From contig NZ_QHHQ01000003.1 in assembly GCF_003258595.1 (NCBI RefSeq), forward strand, positions 558,001-622,000: DNA of 64,000 nt, in the 5' to 3' direction. The first letter of the stretch is position 1, and every line of letters begins with the position of its first letter. Under the pieces are notes generated by a model, which saw only the letters and a program-made list of their open reading frames with translations, had not been told where the DNA came from and searched no databases. Below, in pieces: positions 54,018 through 63,491 of this stretch. The translations under genes were made by a program, and so were the position numbers. This DNA is from Acuticoccus sediminis. GTDB lineage: Bacteria; Pseudomonadota; Alphaproteobacteria; Rhizobiales; Amorphaceae.

Positions 54018-54584
54018 TCAGTACCCAAGCGGAGGACGCACCGGCTCACCTTCGGCAACGCGCATATCGTCGACATTGTCGGTCTCCATCGCCTGATAGG
54101 CGCGGAAGGTGAGGACCAGAAGGAAGGCGAAGATCGAGAACGAGATCACGATCGCGGTCAGGATGAGCGCCTGCGGCAACGGGTTCGCAGTATTGCCCAG
54201 CGCATCGACCGCAGCACCCGCCGCGGACGCCAGCGAATCGGCCGTCTGGCCGCTGTGCGCCGCGGGCGCGATCGTGTCGAGGGACGCGGCTGCCGAGGTC
54301 GCGGCGCCGTGGGCGTCGCCGGCGGCCGTCGCCGCGGACGCCGCCGTCTGCGCCGCCTCGCCGGAGAGGAGCGCCTCGGCCGAGTGGACCGGCGTGTGGC
54401 TGTCCGCGGCGTCGAGCACCGGCGGGGCCGGCCCCGCCAGACGGCCGGCCGTGAAGATGAGGAGGTTCACCGCGTTGCCGAAGATCGACACGCCGAGAAG
54501 GATGCGCACCAGATGCGAGGACAGCATCAGGTAGATCGAGGCCGCGAAGAACAGCCCGACGACGAGGCAGAAGATCGCTTCCAT
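54018..54584 (-). CDS. mrpC: Na+/H+ antiporter subunit C with an Ala-rich insertion
   Basis: 188 residues, related to NuoK. The expected three helices are present: 1-20, SHLVRILLGVSIFGNAVNLLIF and LPQALILTAIVISFSIFAFLLV. Typical MrpC is about 115 residues long. Here some 65-75 extra residues (about 57-131) rich in Ala, Ser, Thr and Asp lie between helices 2 and 3, in the loop between GPAPPV and ANPLPQ. It overlaps mrpB by one base. Confidence 0.92.
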   Translation of the reverse strand: MEAIFCLVVGLFFAASIYLMLSSHLVRILLGVSIFGNAVNLLIFTAGRLAGPAPPVLDAADSHTPVHSAEALLSGEAAQTAASAATAAGDAHGAATSAAASLDTIAPAAHSGQTADSLASAAGAAVDALGNTANPLPQALILTAIVISFSIFAFLLVLTFRAYQAMETDNVDDMRVAEGEPVRPPLGY

Positions 54585-54997
54585 CAGTCGCCCTCCTCCA
54601 AGGTCAGCGCAATCGAGGCGAGCGAACCGAGGACAACAAAGTAGACTCCAACGTCAAACATCAGGACGGTCGACAGCGGGATCTCGATCCCGTCGATGGT
54701 GGGGAGCCACCAGAGGCCGGTGAGGATCGGCCGTGCCGCCGGCAGCGAGGCGAGACCGGACAGCGCCGACATGAAGAGGCCGGCGCCGGCGATGGCGTTC
54801 GGATGCACCACGATCGCCCGGCGCACCGTGTCGACCCCCGAGCCGATGCCGTAGATCGCCAGCGCCGAGGCCGCGATCAGGCCGCCGATGAACCCGCCGC
54901 CCGGCTCGTTGTGGCCCCGCAACAGGACGAAGACCGAGAACAGCATCATGAGCGCCGCGAGGAACGGCGAGATGGTGCGCAGAATCAGCGAGTTCAT
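54584..54997 (-). CDS. mrpB: Na+/H+ antiporter subunit B
   Basis: 137 residues, four membrane helices. Family motifs are [20 protein letters not shown] and the end [27 protein letters not shown]. It is a separate gene from mrpA, so the operon is of the seven-gene type rather than the fused PhaAB type. It overlaps mrpA by four bases. Confidence 0.95.
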   Translation of the reverse strand: MNSLILRTISPFLAALMMLFSVFVLLRGHNEPGGGFIGGLIAASALAIYGIGSGVDTVRRAIVVHPNAIAGAGLFMSALSGLASLPAARPILTGLWWLPTIDGIEIPLSTVLMFDVGVYFVVLGSLASIALTLEEGD

Positions 54998-57372
54998 GCG
55001 GAAACCTCAGAGGCGTTCGACGGTCTGGAGCCCCCTCCCGGCGGTGCCGGCTCGCGATTGGCGAGCGGACCCAGCCGCAGCAGCGCCAGGATGGCCAGAC
55101 CCGCCGACATCACCACGGCGATCTCGCCCAGCGTATCCAGCGCACGGAAGTCGACGAGGATGACGTTCACGACGTTGCGGCCGTGGGCGACGTCGTAGGC
55201 ATATTTCAGGTAGAAGTCGGACAGGCGCATGTCGAGCGGCTGCTGCACCACCCCGTAGAGCAGGACGGCGAAGCCGAGACCGCAGGCGATCGAGATCACC
55301 GCGTCCTTCGTCTTGTGGCCGATCGTGCGGTGGTCCGTCGCCTCGAGGTCGAGCCGTGTCATGACCAGCGCGAGGATGATGACCGACAGCGTCTCCACCA
55401 TGAACTGGGTGAAGGAGAGGTCCGGCGCGCCGTAGAGCATGAAGATCAGCGCCACCATCACGCCCTGCACGCCGAGGGAGACGATCGCGACCAGCCGCTT
55501 CTTGGCGATGATCACGATCCACAGCCCCGCCACCGCCGAGCCGAGCACCACGAAGTAATGCGGCTCGGAGAGGTTCGTCGGCCAGGTGAAGGCCGGCAGA
55601 CCGTCGATCAGGAGCGGCGCCAGCAGGACCACGGCGAGGATCACGAACGTCGCCGTCACGTAGCGCTGCATGACGCCGGGCTGGATGAGTAGCGTCACCG
55701 AATAGGCGCAGCGGACCAGAGCGCCGAGGAGCTGGTCGAAGCCCCGGTCCGGGCCCCAGCCGATGACGTCCAGCAGGCCGGCCACCGCGGCGCGCAGCAC
55801 CTTGTAGAGAAGGAGCAGCACGAGGCCGGAGCCGATCGTGACCAGGGTCAGGATGACCGGCGGGTAGAGCCCGGTCGGCCACAGGTGCAGGTGAAGCTCC
55901 GCCGCATGGCCCGACACCGCGCTCGTCATCGGCGCGACGAAGTACTCGACCGCGCCGTCCAGCGCGAGCGCCGCCGCGAGCGCCGTCAGGCCCAGGACCA
56001 TCGGCCCGAGCCAGAGCGAGGCCGGCCCCTCGTGCGGCTTCTTGGGCATCGCGCCCGCGCGCTTGAAGAACGGCAGCAGCACCATGCCGGCGATGCAGAA
56101 CATCAGCGCGTTGCCGGCGACGGCGACGATCGTCGCGATGGAGACGCCGCCGAGCTCCCAGAGCCCGTCGTACATCACCTCCTTGGCGACGAAGCCGATC
56201 AGCGGCGGCAGGCCGGCCATGGAGAGGCAGCCGAGGAGCGCGGCGACGAAGGTCAGCGGCATCTTGCCCGCGAGGCCGCCCAGGATGTCGATGTCCCGCG
56301 TGCCGGTCTCGTGGTCGATGCAGCCGGCGACCATGAAGAGGCCGCCCTTGAAGAGCGCGTGCGCAATCAGGTAGGCGACCGCGCCGGCGATGGCGTGCTC
56401 GCTGCCCATCCCGGTGAGCATCACCAGGAGGCCGAGCGAGGCGACCGTCGTATAGGCGAGGATCTGCTTCAGGTCCGTCTGCCGTACGCCGAGGATGACG
56501 CCGGTGAGGAACGTCGCCCCGCCGAAGATCGGCAGCACCGTTCCCCACAGCGCCGTGTCGCCCAGAACCGGGGCGAAGCGCATCAGGACGAAGACGCCCG
56601 CCTTCACCATGGTCGCGGAGTGCAGGTACGCCGACACCGGGGTCGGCGCCTCCATCGCGTTGGGCAGCCAGGAGTGGAACGGGACCTGAGCCGACTTCGT
56701 GAAGGCGCCGAGGCAGACCAGGACGAAGATCGCGGTGTAGGCCGGCGCCTCCCGCAGGACGTCGGGCGTGGCGAGTAGCCCCGAGACCGAGGTCTCGCCG
56801 GTGACGAGGCGGATGAGGACGAGACCGGCGAGGAGCGCCAGACCGCCGCCGCCCGTCACCACCAGCGCCTGCACGGCCGCGCGGCGCGCGGGTTCGCGCG
56901 TGTGGTCGAAGCCGATCAGCAGGAAGGAGGTGATCGAGGTCAGCTCGTAGAAGACGAACAGCGAGATGAGATCGTCTGCGACCACAAGCCCCAGCATCGA
57001 TCCCATGAAAAGTAACATGAAGGCGAGGAAGCGCCCCTGGTGATGGTGACCGGCGAGATAGCCGCCGGCGTAGATCACGATGAAGGTTCCGATTCCTGTC
57101 ACCAGCAGCGCGAAGGTGAGCGACAGCCCGTCGATCATCTGCGCGTAGCGGATCCCGAGGGACGGGGCCCAGTCGACGCCCGCCCTGAGCGTCTCCCCGT
57201 GGGCCACGAGCGGGACCATGGAGGCATAACCGAGGAACAGGGCGGCGGGCACGACGGCGAGGATCCAGCCGGCTTTTGCGCCCAATTTATGGACGAGCGG
57301 CGGCGCAAGGGCGGCGGCTGCAAAAGGGGCAAGCGCCAGCCACAGCATCAAGTCGGCAGGGACAGTCAACAA
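54994..57372 (-). CDS. mrpA: Na+/H+ antiporter subunit A
   Basis: 792 residues, the largest subunit, related to NuoL, with an MbhE-like C-terminal extension. Landmarks are [20 protein letters not shown], the Lys-bearing [39 protein letters not shown] (the classic NuoL-type signature), [14 protein letters not shown] and [15 protein letters not shown]. The C-terminal part has [21 protein letters not shown]. The start is TTG 57372 with GGAG five bases upstream; another TTG follows directly and ATG 57348 is a third option. First gene of mrpABCDEFG; the complex exports Na+ in exchange for protons and supports pH and salt tolerance. Confidence 0.95.
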   Translation of the reverse strand: MLTVPADLMLWLALAPFAAAALAPPLVHKLGAKAGWILAVVPAALFLGYASMVPLVAHGETLRAGVDWAPSLGIRYAQMIDGLSLTFALLVTGIGTFIVIYAGGYLAGHHHQGRFLAFMLLFMGSMLGLVVADDLISLFVFYELTSITSFLLIGFDHTREPARRAAVQALVVTGGGGLALLAGLVLIRLVTGETSVSGLLATPDVLREAPAYTAIFVLVCLGAFTKSAQVPFHSWLPNAMEAPTPVSAYLHSATMVKAGVFVLMRFAPVLGDTALWGTVLPIFGGATFLTGVILGVRQTDLKQILAYTTVASLGLLVMLTGMGSEHAIAGAVAYLIAHALFKGGLFMVAGCIDHETGTRDIDILGGLAGKMPLTFVAALLGCLSMAGLPPLIGFVAKEVMYDGLWELGGVSIATIVAVAGNALMFCIAGMVLLPFFKRAGAMPKKPHEGPASLWLGPMVLGLTALAAALALDGAVEYFVAPMTSAVSGHAAELHLHLWPTGLYPPVILTLVTIGSGLVLLLLYKVLRAAVAGLLDVIGWGPDRGFDQLLGALVRCAYSVTLLIQPGVMQRYVTATFVILAVVLLAPLLIDGLPAFTWPTNLSEPHYFVVLGSAVAGLWIVIIAKKRLVAIVSLGVQGVMVALIFMLYGAPDLSFTQFMVETLSVIILALVMTRLDLEATDHRTIGHKTKDAVISIACGLGFAVLLYGVVQQPLDMRLSDFYLKYAYDVAHGRNVVNVILVDFRALDTLGEIAVVMSAGLAILALLRLGPLANREPAPPGGGSRPSNASEVSA

Positions 57373-57489
57373 CCAGGCTCCGTCGGTGGGGCTACCAATT
57401 CGACCACGTAAAGATCACACGCGACGCTCGGGCACTACAAGAACACGTCGAGCGGCGCATATGCAGGACGAACGTGATGGAGCACAAGT

Positions 57490-57906
57490 ATGTCCACGCC
57501 AACCGATTCAACGAAAGTCCAAAAATCAGACGCAGATTGGCGCAGTCAGCTGACCCCTGAGCAATACCGTGTCACCCGCCGCCACGGAACAGAGCGTGCT
57601 TATACAAGCCCTCTCAACGCGGAGAAGCGCTCCGGAACCTATACGTGTGTTTGCTGCGGAGCGCCTTTGTTCCGTTCCGAAACGAAATTCGACTCCGGAA
57701 CCGGGTGGCCGAGCTTCTATCAACCTGTGTCCGGCGGCGCGGTGGAGGACCACGAGGATCGCTCTTTGTTCATGCGCCGGACCGAGAACCGGTGCGCCCG
57801 GTGCGATGCCCATCTCGGCCATGTCTTTCCCGATGGGCCTCGACCGACGGGCCTTCGCTATTGCATGAACGGAACGGCCCTCAACTTCGAACCCGACGAG
57901 TCCTAA
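57490..57906 (+). CDS. msrB: Peptide-methionine (R)-S-oxide reductase
   Basis: 138 residues; repairs oxidised methionine (the R sulfoxide). Zinc ligands are two CxxC pairs, CVCC and CARC. The substrate region is [13 protein letters not shown] and the catalytic Cys is in [14 protein letters not shown] 57490 has GGAG seven bases upstream. The stop TAA shares its last A with the start of the next gene, so msrB and ptrB form a two-gene operon divergent from mrpA. Confidence 0.96.
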   Translation: MSTPTDSTKVQKSDADWRSQLTPEQYRVTRRHGTERAYTSPLNAEKRSGTYTCVCCGAPLFRSETKFDSGTGWPSFYQPVSGGAVEDHEDRSLFMRRTENRCARCDAHLGHVFPDGPRPTGLRYCMNGTALNFEPDES

Positions 57907-60011
57907 TGCTCGACAAGCGCGCAGCCGCCCCGCCCACCGCGGAACGGCGTCCCGTCACGGTCACCCAGCACGGCGTGACGCTCGAAGACCCCTACGCGTG
58001 GTTGCGCGCGGACAACTGGCGGGAGGTCATGGCCGACCCGTCCGTCCTCGCACCGGATATCCACGGATATCTCACCGCAGAAAATACTTATACCGAGGCC
58101 GTGCTCGCCCCGGTCGAGCCCCTGCGCGAACGCCTCGTGAAGGAGCTGAGGGGCCGGATCGCCGAGGACGACTGGTCCGTCCCGACGCCCGACGGCCAGT
58201 ACGCCTACGGCATGACCTACGCCGAGGGTGACGAGCATCCGCGCCTCATCCGAATGCCCCGACAGGCCGGGGACGCGGCGACGGCCGATTCGCCCCCGAC
58301 CGACACCGAAGTCCTCCTCGACGCCAACCGCGAGGCGGCGGATTCCGGCTACTTCCGTCTCGGCTCGGCCGACCACTCACCGTCCCAGACCCTCCTCGCG
58401 TGGACGTCCGACCGCTCCGGCGGCGAGCTCTTCACCCTCGCCCTGCGCGACCTTGCCACCGGCAAGGACACCGTTCTCCACGAGCGCGTGACCCCGTCCG
58501 TCACCATCGCCGGCGACAACGCCACGGTGCTCGCCATCGAGGTGGACGACAACCACCGCCCGGCCAGGGTGCTGGCCCTCGCCGAAGGCGCCGAGCCGCG
58601 CATCGTCTACGAGGAGGAGGATCCCGGGTTCTTCGTCTCCGTGGAGCGGACCCTGTCCGGCCGCTTCATCGTCATCGACAGCCACGACCACCAGACGTCC
58701 GAGATCCGTCTCGTCGACGCGCACGACCCGCAGTCGGCCCCGGTCGTCGTCGCCCCGCGCCTCGTCGAGGAAGAGTACACCGTCGCCCACATCGACGAGC
58801 AGCTCTTCATCCGCACCAACCGCGACGCGCGGGACTTCCGCATCGTGCGGGCCCCGCTCGACGATCCCCGCCGCGAGAACTGGGAGGACATCGTTCCTCA
58901 CCGTCCGGGCGTCCTCATCGTCGACATGATCGTCTTCCAGGACTACCTCGTCTGGCTGGAGCGGGAGAACGCGCTCCCCCGCATCGTCATCCGCCGCCTC
59001 GCGGACGGCGACGAGCACCAGATCGCCTTCGACGAGGAAGCCTATTCCCTCGGCATCTCCGAAGGCTACGAGTTCCAGACCAGCACGCTGCGCTTCACCT
59101 ATTCGTCAATGACGACGCCGACCGAGGTGTGGGACTACGACATGGCGTCCCGCGAGCGGCGCCTGCGCAAGCAGCAGGTCATCCCCTCCGGCCACGACCC
59201 GGCCCAGTACGTGACGCGCCGCCTGATGGCACCGGCGCCGGACGGCGAACTCGTCCCCGTCAGCCTCTACCACCGGTCCGACACGCCGATCGACGGGACC
59301 GCGCCGCTCCTCCTCTACGGGTACGGCTCCTACGGGATCACGATCCCCGCGTCGTTCTCGGCCAACTCGCTGAGCCTCGTCGACCGCGGTTTCGTCTACG
59401 CCATCGCCCACGTGCGCGGCGGCATGGACAAGGGTTTCGACTGGTACGACCGCGGACGACGCACCCACAAGGAGAATACCTTCTCCGACTTCGTCGCCGC
59501 CGCCGATCACCTCATCGCCGAGGGGTACACCGCGAAGGGCAAAATCGCGGCGCAGGGCGGCTCGGCGGGCGGCATGCTGATGGGCGTCATCGCCAACCGC
59601 GCGCCGGACCGCTTCGGCGCCATCGTCGCCGAGGTGCCGTTCGTCGACGTGCTCACCACGATGCTCGACGACACGCTGCCCCTCACCCCGCCCGAGTGGC
59701 CGGAGTGGGGCGACCCGATCCGCGACGAGACCGCCTTCCGGCGCCTCCTCGGTTACTCGCCGGTGGATAACGTCAAGGCACAGGCCTACCCGGACATCCT
59801 GGTTCTGGCCGGCGTGTCCGACCCGCGGGTGACCTACTGGGAGCCGGCCAAGTGGGTCGCGCGTCTGCGGCATAGCGCCACCAACGACCCGCTCATCCTC
59901 CTGAAGACCAACATGGAGGCCGGGCATGGCGGCGCCTCGGGCCGGTTCAAACGGCTCGACGAGGTCGCGCTGGTTCAAGCGTTCGTGCTTTCGGTTGTCG
60001 GGGGCGTGTAG
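57906..60011 (+). CDS. ptrB: S9-family peptidase, oligopeptidase B type
   Basis: 701 residues. An N-terminal beta-propeller (about 70-430) restricts substrates to short peptides, and the C-terminal alpha/beta-hydrolase domain holds the catalytic triad Ser553 (QGGSAGG), Asp639 (VSDPRV) and His674 (EAGHGG). HVRGGMDKGFDWYDRGR and the acidic WPEWGDP region are typical of oligopeptidase B, which cuts after basic residues. No signal peptide, so cytoplasmic. The start overlaps the msrB stop (TAATG). Confidence 0.93.
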   Translation: MLDKRAAAPPTAERRPVTVTQHGVTLEDPYAWLRADNWREVMADPSVLAPDIHGYLTAENTYTEAVLAPVEPLRERLVKELRGRIAEDDWSVPTPDGQYAYGMTYAEGDEHPRLIRMPRQAGDAATADSPPTDTEVLLDANREAADSGYFRLGSADHSPSQTLLAWTSDRSGGELFTLALRDLATGKDTVLHERVTPSVTIAGDNATVLAIEVDDNHRPARVLALAEGAEPRIVYEEEDPGFFVSVERTLSGRFIVIDSHDHQTSEIRLVDAHDPQSAPVVVAPRLVEEEYTVAHIDEQLFIRTNRDARDFRIVRAPLDDPRRENWEDIVPHRPGVLIVDMIVFQDYLVWLERENALPRIVIRRLADGDEHQIAFDEEAYSLGISEGYEFQTSTLRFTYSSMTTPTEVWDYDMASRERRLRKQQVIPSGHDPAQYVTRRLMAPAPDGELVPVSLYHRSDTPIDGTAPLLLYGYGSYGITIPASFSANSLSLVDRGFVYAIAHVRGGMDKGFDWYDRGRRTHKENTFSDFVAAADHLIAEGYTAKGKIAAQGGSAGGMLMGVIANRAPDRFGAIVAEVPFVDVLTTMLDDTLPLTPPEWPEWGDPIRDETAFRRLLGYSPVDNVKAQAYPDILVLAGVSDPRVTYWEPAKWVARLRHSATNDPLILLKTNMEAGHGGASGRFKRLDEVALVQAFVLSVVGGV

Positions 60012-60063
60012 TGCGCCCACTTCTGCGACCAGCCGATTCGTCCAGGCCGAAAGGAACTTGTCC

Positions 60064-60399
60064 ATGAAACGTGTCACCGCCTGCCTGGTGTTCGCCTTCG
60101 GCCTCGCCGTCACCGCGAGCACACCCGCCGCGGCCGACACGGCGGCGACGTGGATCACGCCCTGGCGCCTCGCGACGCCCCGCTGCGCCGACCACCCGAA
60201 CGCGCCGGTGATCGGCCGCATCGCCGGCGAGGTCGGGTTCGACTCACACAAGTCGGTGTCCTTCGTCGGCTGCTTCCCCTCCTTCGAGGCCTGCTACGCC
60301 TGGAAGGGGCCGCTCAGCGGCCGCTTCGGCGGCCGCATCATCATCAACCGCTGCGACCCGCGCTTCGGTGACACCGGCGGCTTCCGCCGCGCGTTCTGA
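60064..60399 (+). CDS. Small secreted four-cysteine protein (paralogue 1)
   Basis: 111 residues of unknown function. A Sec signal peptide (VTACLVFAFGLAVTASTPAAA) is cleaved around residue 25, leaving about 85 residues. Four Cys occur in the pattern C-x(8-10)-GRIAGEVGF-x-VSF-x-GCF-x-FEAC-x-AW-x-SG-x-FGGRI-x-C. The spacing strongly resembles the gene at 60545. ATG 60064 has AAGGA eight bases upstream. The Cys probably form two disulfides in the periplasm (inference). Confidence 0.78.
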   Translation: MKRVTACLVFAFGLAVTASTPAAADTAATWITPWRLATPRCADHPNAPVIGRIAGEVGFDSHKSVSFVGCFPSFEACYAWKGPLSGRFGGRIIINRCDPRFGDTGGFRRAF

Positions 60400-60409
60400 A
60401 GCCCGCACG

Positions 60410-60445
60410 ATCACGTCGCCGTGGCCACCGGCCGGGCGGCGTGAT
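60410..60445 (+). terminator. Hairpin after the first small secreted gene
   Basis: ATCACGTCGCC and GGCGGCGTGAT form an 11-base stem with one wobble; the 14-base loop itself can fold (GGCC-ACC-GGCC). It lies 10 bases after the stop codon. The following sequence is only mildly T-rich. Confidence 0.6.
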
Positions 60446-60544
60446 GGTTGTCACGGTTTAGGCTATTCTCCCTTGGATTGTATTCCGGCGGTGCGTGAGT
60501 GAGGCCATATCCCGCCTCATCGCGCTGTTTGGGAGAATGGGAAG

Positions 60545-60859
60545 ATGACACCGAACGCTAGACGATGCGGTGCGGTGGCGTTGATCGGAGTGGCGCTCGC
60601 CATGGGCGCCACCGCCGCGTCGGCACAGACGCGGTCCTCGGTCACGGGCAAGATCAAGCGCTATACGCCGTCATGCTCCTCCGCGCCGGACGCCCTGATC
60701 ACAGGCCGTTTCGCCGGACTGATCGGCTTCGGCACGCCCGGCACCGTCTCGATCGAGGCCTGCTTCTACTCCGTACCGGCCTGCGAGGCCTGGCTGCGCC
60801 GCGCCTCGGGCGAGATCGGCGGCCGCATCTTCCTCGCGGTCTGCGAACGCCGCCGCTAG
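60545..60859 (+). CDS. Small secreted four-cysteine protein (paralogue 2)
   Basis: 104 residues of unknown function, with a Sec signal peptide (VALIGVALAMGATAASAQ). The mature part aligns with the gene at 60064: both contain a first Cys, then I(T)GR-x-AG-x-GF, VS-x-CF-x-S/F-x-AC-x-AW, SG-x-GGRI and a final Cys. A GGGAGAATGGGAAG purine-rich tract precedes ATG 60545. It has its own upstream region and probably its own promoter, since a hairpin separates it from paralogue 1. Confidence 0.75.
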   Translation: MTPNARRCGAVALIGVALAMGATAASAQTRSSVTGKIKRYTPSCSSAPDALITGRFAGLIGFGTPGTVSIEACFYSVPACEAWLRRASGEIGGRIFLAVCERRR

Positions 60860-60914
60860 AGCGGTCCGCGCCTGCCTGAGCGGGCCGGTCCCCGCTGCGC
60901 CGCGGGATGCGCCG

Positions 60915-60958
60915 GTTCGCTTGGCGGGCGGCCCCGCGGGGCCGTCGGCGGAGCGAAC
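60915..60958. terminator. Nested hairpins between small secreted gene and sodB
   Basis: An outer pair, GTTCGCT (60915-60921) and AGCGAAC (60952-60958), encloses an inner stem CGGCCCC-GC-GGGGCCG (60929-60944). It lies between two convergent genes and has no U-tract. Confidence 0.5.
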
Positions 60959-61000
60959 GGGACAGTGCGGCCGAGGCACGACGCCCCGGCCGCCTGAGGA

Positions 61001-61597
61001 TTACGCCTTGCCCATCAGCTCGGCGACGTATTCCCAGTTCACGAGGCTGTCGAACCAGGCCTCGAGGTACTTCGGCCGCGCGTTGCGGTAGTCGATGTAG
61101 TAGGAGTGCTCCCACACGTCGACACCCAGGATCGGCGTGGCGCCGTGGACGAGCGGGTTCTCGCCGTTCGGCGTCTTCATGATCTCGAGCTTGCCGTCCT
61201 TCACGGCGATCCAGGCCCAGCCCGAACCGAACTGGCCGGCACCGGCGGCGAGGAAGTCCGCGCGGGCCTTGTCGTAGCCGCCCAGATCGCTGTCGATCTT
61301 GGAGGCCACCTCGGAGGGCATCGTGCCCTTGCCGCCGTTCGGCGTCATCCACTTCCAGAAGTGGATGTGGTTGTAGTGCTGGCCGGCGTTGTTGAAGAGG
61401 CCGGCGTTGGTGCCGAAGCTCTTCTTCACGATGTCCTCGAGCGACTCGTTCTCGAGACCCGAGCCTTCGAGGAGCTTGGACCCGTTGGTGACGTACGCCT
61501 GATGGTGCTTGTCGTGGTGAAACTCGAGCGTCTCGGCGGACATGTAGGGCGCCAGGGCGTCGTACGCGTAGGGAAGATCGGGAAGTGTGAAGGCCAA
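61001..61597 (-). CDS. sodB: Superoxide dismutase, Fe type
   Basis: 198 residues. Converts superoxide to hydrogen peroxide and oxygen. Metal ligands are His27 (EFHHDKHH), His77 (HYNHIHFW) and the Asp/His of DVWEHSYYIDYRN. GAGQFGSGWAW is typical of the iron/cambialistic group. The start is TTG 61597, selected because GGAGGA sits six bases upstream and the next residues AFTLPDLPYAYDAL match the normal SOD N-terminus. The upstream ATG in frame would add an unlikely 15-residue extension. Confidence 0.95.
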   Translation of the reverse strand: MAFTLPDLPYAYDALAPYMSAETLEFHHDKHHQAYVTNGSKLLEGSGLENESLEDIVKKSFGTNAGLFNNAGQHYNHIHFWKWMTPNGGKGTMPSEVASKIDSDLGGYDKARADFLAAGAGQFGSGWAWIAVKDGKLEIMKTPNGENPLVHGATPILGVDVWEHSYYIDYRNARPKYLEAWFDSLVNWEYVAELMGKA

Positions 61598-61909
61598 GGT
61601 TCGTCCTCCGGCTGGTTGAGTTTCCAATCGTGGCACCGGCAAGCGGCGTCACGGGTTGTTTAACGCGACACGTAGTCCAACTGCGCGTTCAATCAACGCT
61701 GTGCGCAGATTTGAGGCGCCCGCTGGACGCTCAATCCCCTCTTTGTTCGTCACGCCCTGCGACGCGGCTCGGGGTCGATCGCGGCCTGTCGCCTCCAGGG
61801 TGGACCGATGCGGCGGACGCCGCGCCGGTCCAGTCCTTCAGCGACCGGTCTATTAACGCCATCTCCGGTGGGTGAGCCAGCCCGAACCGCCGCCAAACGC
61901 GCGAATGGC
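61598..61909. other. Intergenic region between sodB and TM2 gene
   Basis: 312 bases with no supportable gene. It should contain the sodB promoter on the minus strand, but no clear hexamer pair was found. It holds the hairpin at 61802-61831. A loose inverted repeat (AACGCG and CGCGTT, 61662 onward) sits nearer sodB and could be regulatory. Confidence 0.4.
61802..61831 (-). terminator. Hairpin downstream of the TM2 gene
   Basis: GGACCG and CGGTCC pair outside, GCGGCG and CGCCGC pair inside, with a small two-by-two internal loop and a GA turn. It lies about 80 bases after the TM2 stop in the direction of transcription. No U-tract. Confidence 0.45.
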
Positions 61910-62239
61910 TCAGCCGTACTTCGCCGCGAACTCGGCGTCGGACTGGAAGAGGAGGATGATGAACTCGATGAAGGCGATCAGCCACGGGATCAGCGTCCAG
62001 CAGAACACCAGGTACATGAGGCCCCAGCCGATCTGCCCCAGATAGAACTTGTGGACCCCGAAGCCGCCGAGGACGAGGGCGAGGATCGCCGCCGCAATGC
62101 GGTTGCGCCTCGGGAAACCCGGCTGCGTCGCGCCGCATTGGGGACACGTCATCGCCGATTCGTGCAGCCGCTTCCCGCACCCGGGGCAGTACTTTCCGAC
62201 GAAGTCGTGCTGCTCGAGCGATGGTGCCGCGCCGGCCAT
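61910..62239 (-). CDS. Zinc-ribbon TM2-domain membrane protein
   Basis: 109 residues. The N-terminal zinc ribbon has CPGC and CPQC about 14 residues apart. The C-terminal TM2 domain has two helices (AAAILALVLGGFGVHKFYLG and a second rich in Leu/Ile/Phe) with the GGFGVHKFYLGQIGWG signature turn. ATG 62239 has GGAGGT six bases upstream. The family is widespread with no settled role. A stem-loop overlaps the stop codon (61873-61912). Confidence 0.88.
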   Translation of the reverse strand: MAGAAPSLEQHDFVGKYCPGCGKRLHESAMTCPQCGATQPGFPRRNRIAAAILALVLGGFGVHKFYLGQIGWGLMYLVFCWTLIPWLIAFIEFIILLFQSDAEFAAKYG

Positions 62240-62304
62240 GAGTGACCTCCAGTTGCGAACGGAACGAACGGCCGCCGGGGTCACCGGGGTCGCCGCCCCC
62301 GTGC

Positions 62305-62339
62305 GGACCGTCGGCGCCGGGCGGCCGGGCCCGCGGTCC
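62305..62339 (-). terminator. Hairpin downstream of the aminotransferase gene
   Basis: GGACCG and CGGTCC form the outer stem of a very GC-rich structure with an inner CGGGC/GCCCG pairing. It lies in the 132-base gap between the aminotransferase stop and the TM2 start. Confidence 0.4.
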
Positions 62340-62371
62340 CGGCCGATCCCGCGCCCGCGCCGATGCGTCGG

Positions 62372-63226
62372 TCAGGCGTGGGCGTAGTCCCAGTAGAGCT
62401 GCCGGGCCGCGTGGAACGTCGGCCCCGGCTGCAGGACGCGGTCCTCGATCTGCGTGATCGGCAGGACCTTGCCCATGTTGCCGCTGGAAAAGGCCTCGTC
62501 CGCGTCCATGAAGTCGGCCACGGTGAGGGTGCTCGCCTCGACCCGGTAACCGGCCGCCGAGAGCAGCGCCATCACGCGCGAGCGCGTGATTCCGGCGAGG
62601 AAGGTGCGGTTCTCGCGCGGGGTCAGCACCACGCCGTCCTTCACCATGAACACGTTGGAGGAGCCGAGTTCGGCGACGTTGCCCAGCATGTCGAGGACGA
62701 GCGCGTTGTCGAACCCCTTCTCCTTCGCCCGCGCGATGGCCCGCGCGTTGTTCGGGTAGAGGCAGCCCGCCTTGGCGTTCGTCGGCATCGTCTCGATCGT
62801 CGGCCGGCGGAACGGGGACACGGTGATCGAGTAGCTCTTCACCTCCGGCATCGCCGCCTCGTAGAGGCACAGCAGGAAGCGCGTCGAATCCGGGTTCGGA
62901 ACGACCGCCGAACCCGTGCCCTCCTCGGCCCAGTACATCGGGCGGATGTAGAGCGGGGTGCCGGACGGGAACTTCGCGATGCCCTCGGACACCAGCTCCG
63001 TCATCTGCCCGACGCTCATCGTCGGCTTCAGCATCATCGCCCGCGCCGAGGCGTTCACCCGCTCCAGGTGGAGATCGAGATCCGGCGTCACGCCCTCGAA
63101 GGCGCGCGCCCCGTCGAATACGGAGGAGCCCAGCCAGAAGGCATGCGAGCGCGGGCCGAGCACCGGGGGATTACCCTCATGCCATCCGCCGTCGAACCAA
63201 GTCCAAGTCTGCGACCAGTCTGCCAT
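62372..63226 (-). CDS. Branched-chain amino acid aminotransferase
   Basis: 284 residues, class IV PLP-dependent aminotransferase. The PLP lysine is Lys152 in TNAKAGCLYPNNARA. Other landmarks are AFWLGSSVFDGARAFEG near the N-terminus, VAELGSSNVFMVKDG and TFLAGITRSRVMALL. It would interconvert Leu/Ile/Val and their 2-oxo acids with glutamate. ATG 63226 has GGAGGG five bases upstream; a longer frame exists without a ribosome site. D-amino-acid transaminase activity is an alternative for class IV proteins, but the length and motifs fit IlvE-like enzymes. Confidence 0.87.
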   Translation of the reverse strand: MADWSQTWTWFDGGWHEGNPPVLGPRSHAFWLGSSVFDGARAFEGVTPDLDLHLERVNASARAMMLKPTMSVGQMTELVSEGIAKFPSGTPLYIRPMYWAEEGTGSAVVPNPDSTRFLLCLYEAAMPEVKSYSITVSPFRRPTIETMPTNAKAGCLYPNNARAIARAKEKGFDNALVLDMLGNVAELGSSNVFMVKDGVVLTPRENRTFLAGITRSRVMALLSAAGYRVEASTLTVADFMDADEAFSSGNMGKVLPITQIEDRVLQPGPTFHAARQLYWDYAHA

Positions 63227-63491
63227 TTGAGCCCTCCAACGGGACTGGTTTAAGCGCAGTGCCGGGACATGGAAAGCGGCGAAGCCCATCCTTGCGGATC
63301 GCCTTGCACCACTGCAACGGTGGCCCGGACGGCCGCATTGCGCTAGAGCCCGGGAGGATCGGGGTCCGCGGCGGAGGGATCCGGCGTCGCACCCGCGACG
63401 ATCCCGTGGCTCCGGCCGCCGCTACGCGCGCCGATCGCTCGAAGGACGCGCCGCGGCCGGACGACGACCGGCGGCGCCAGGAGGAACGCTG

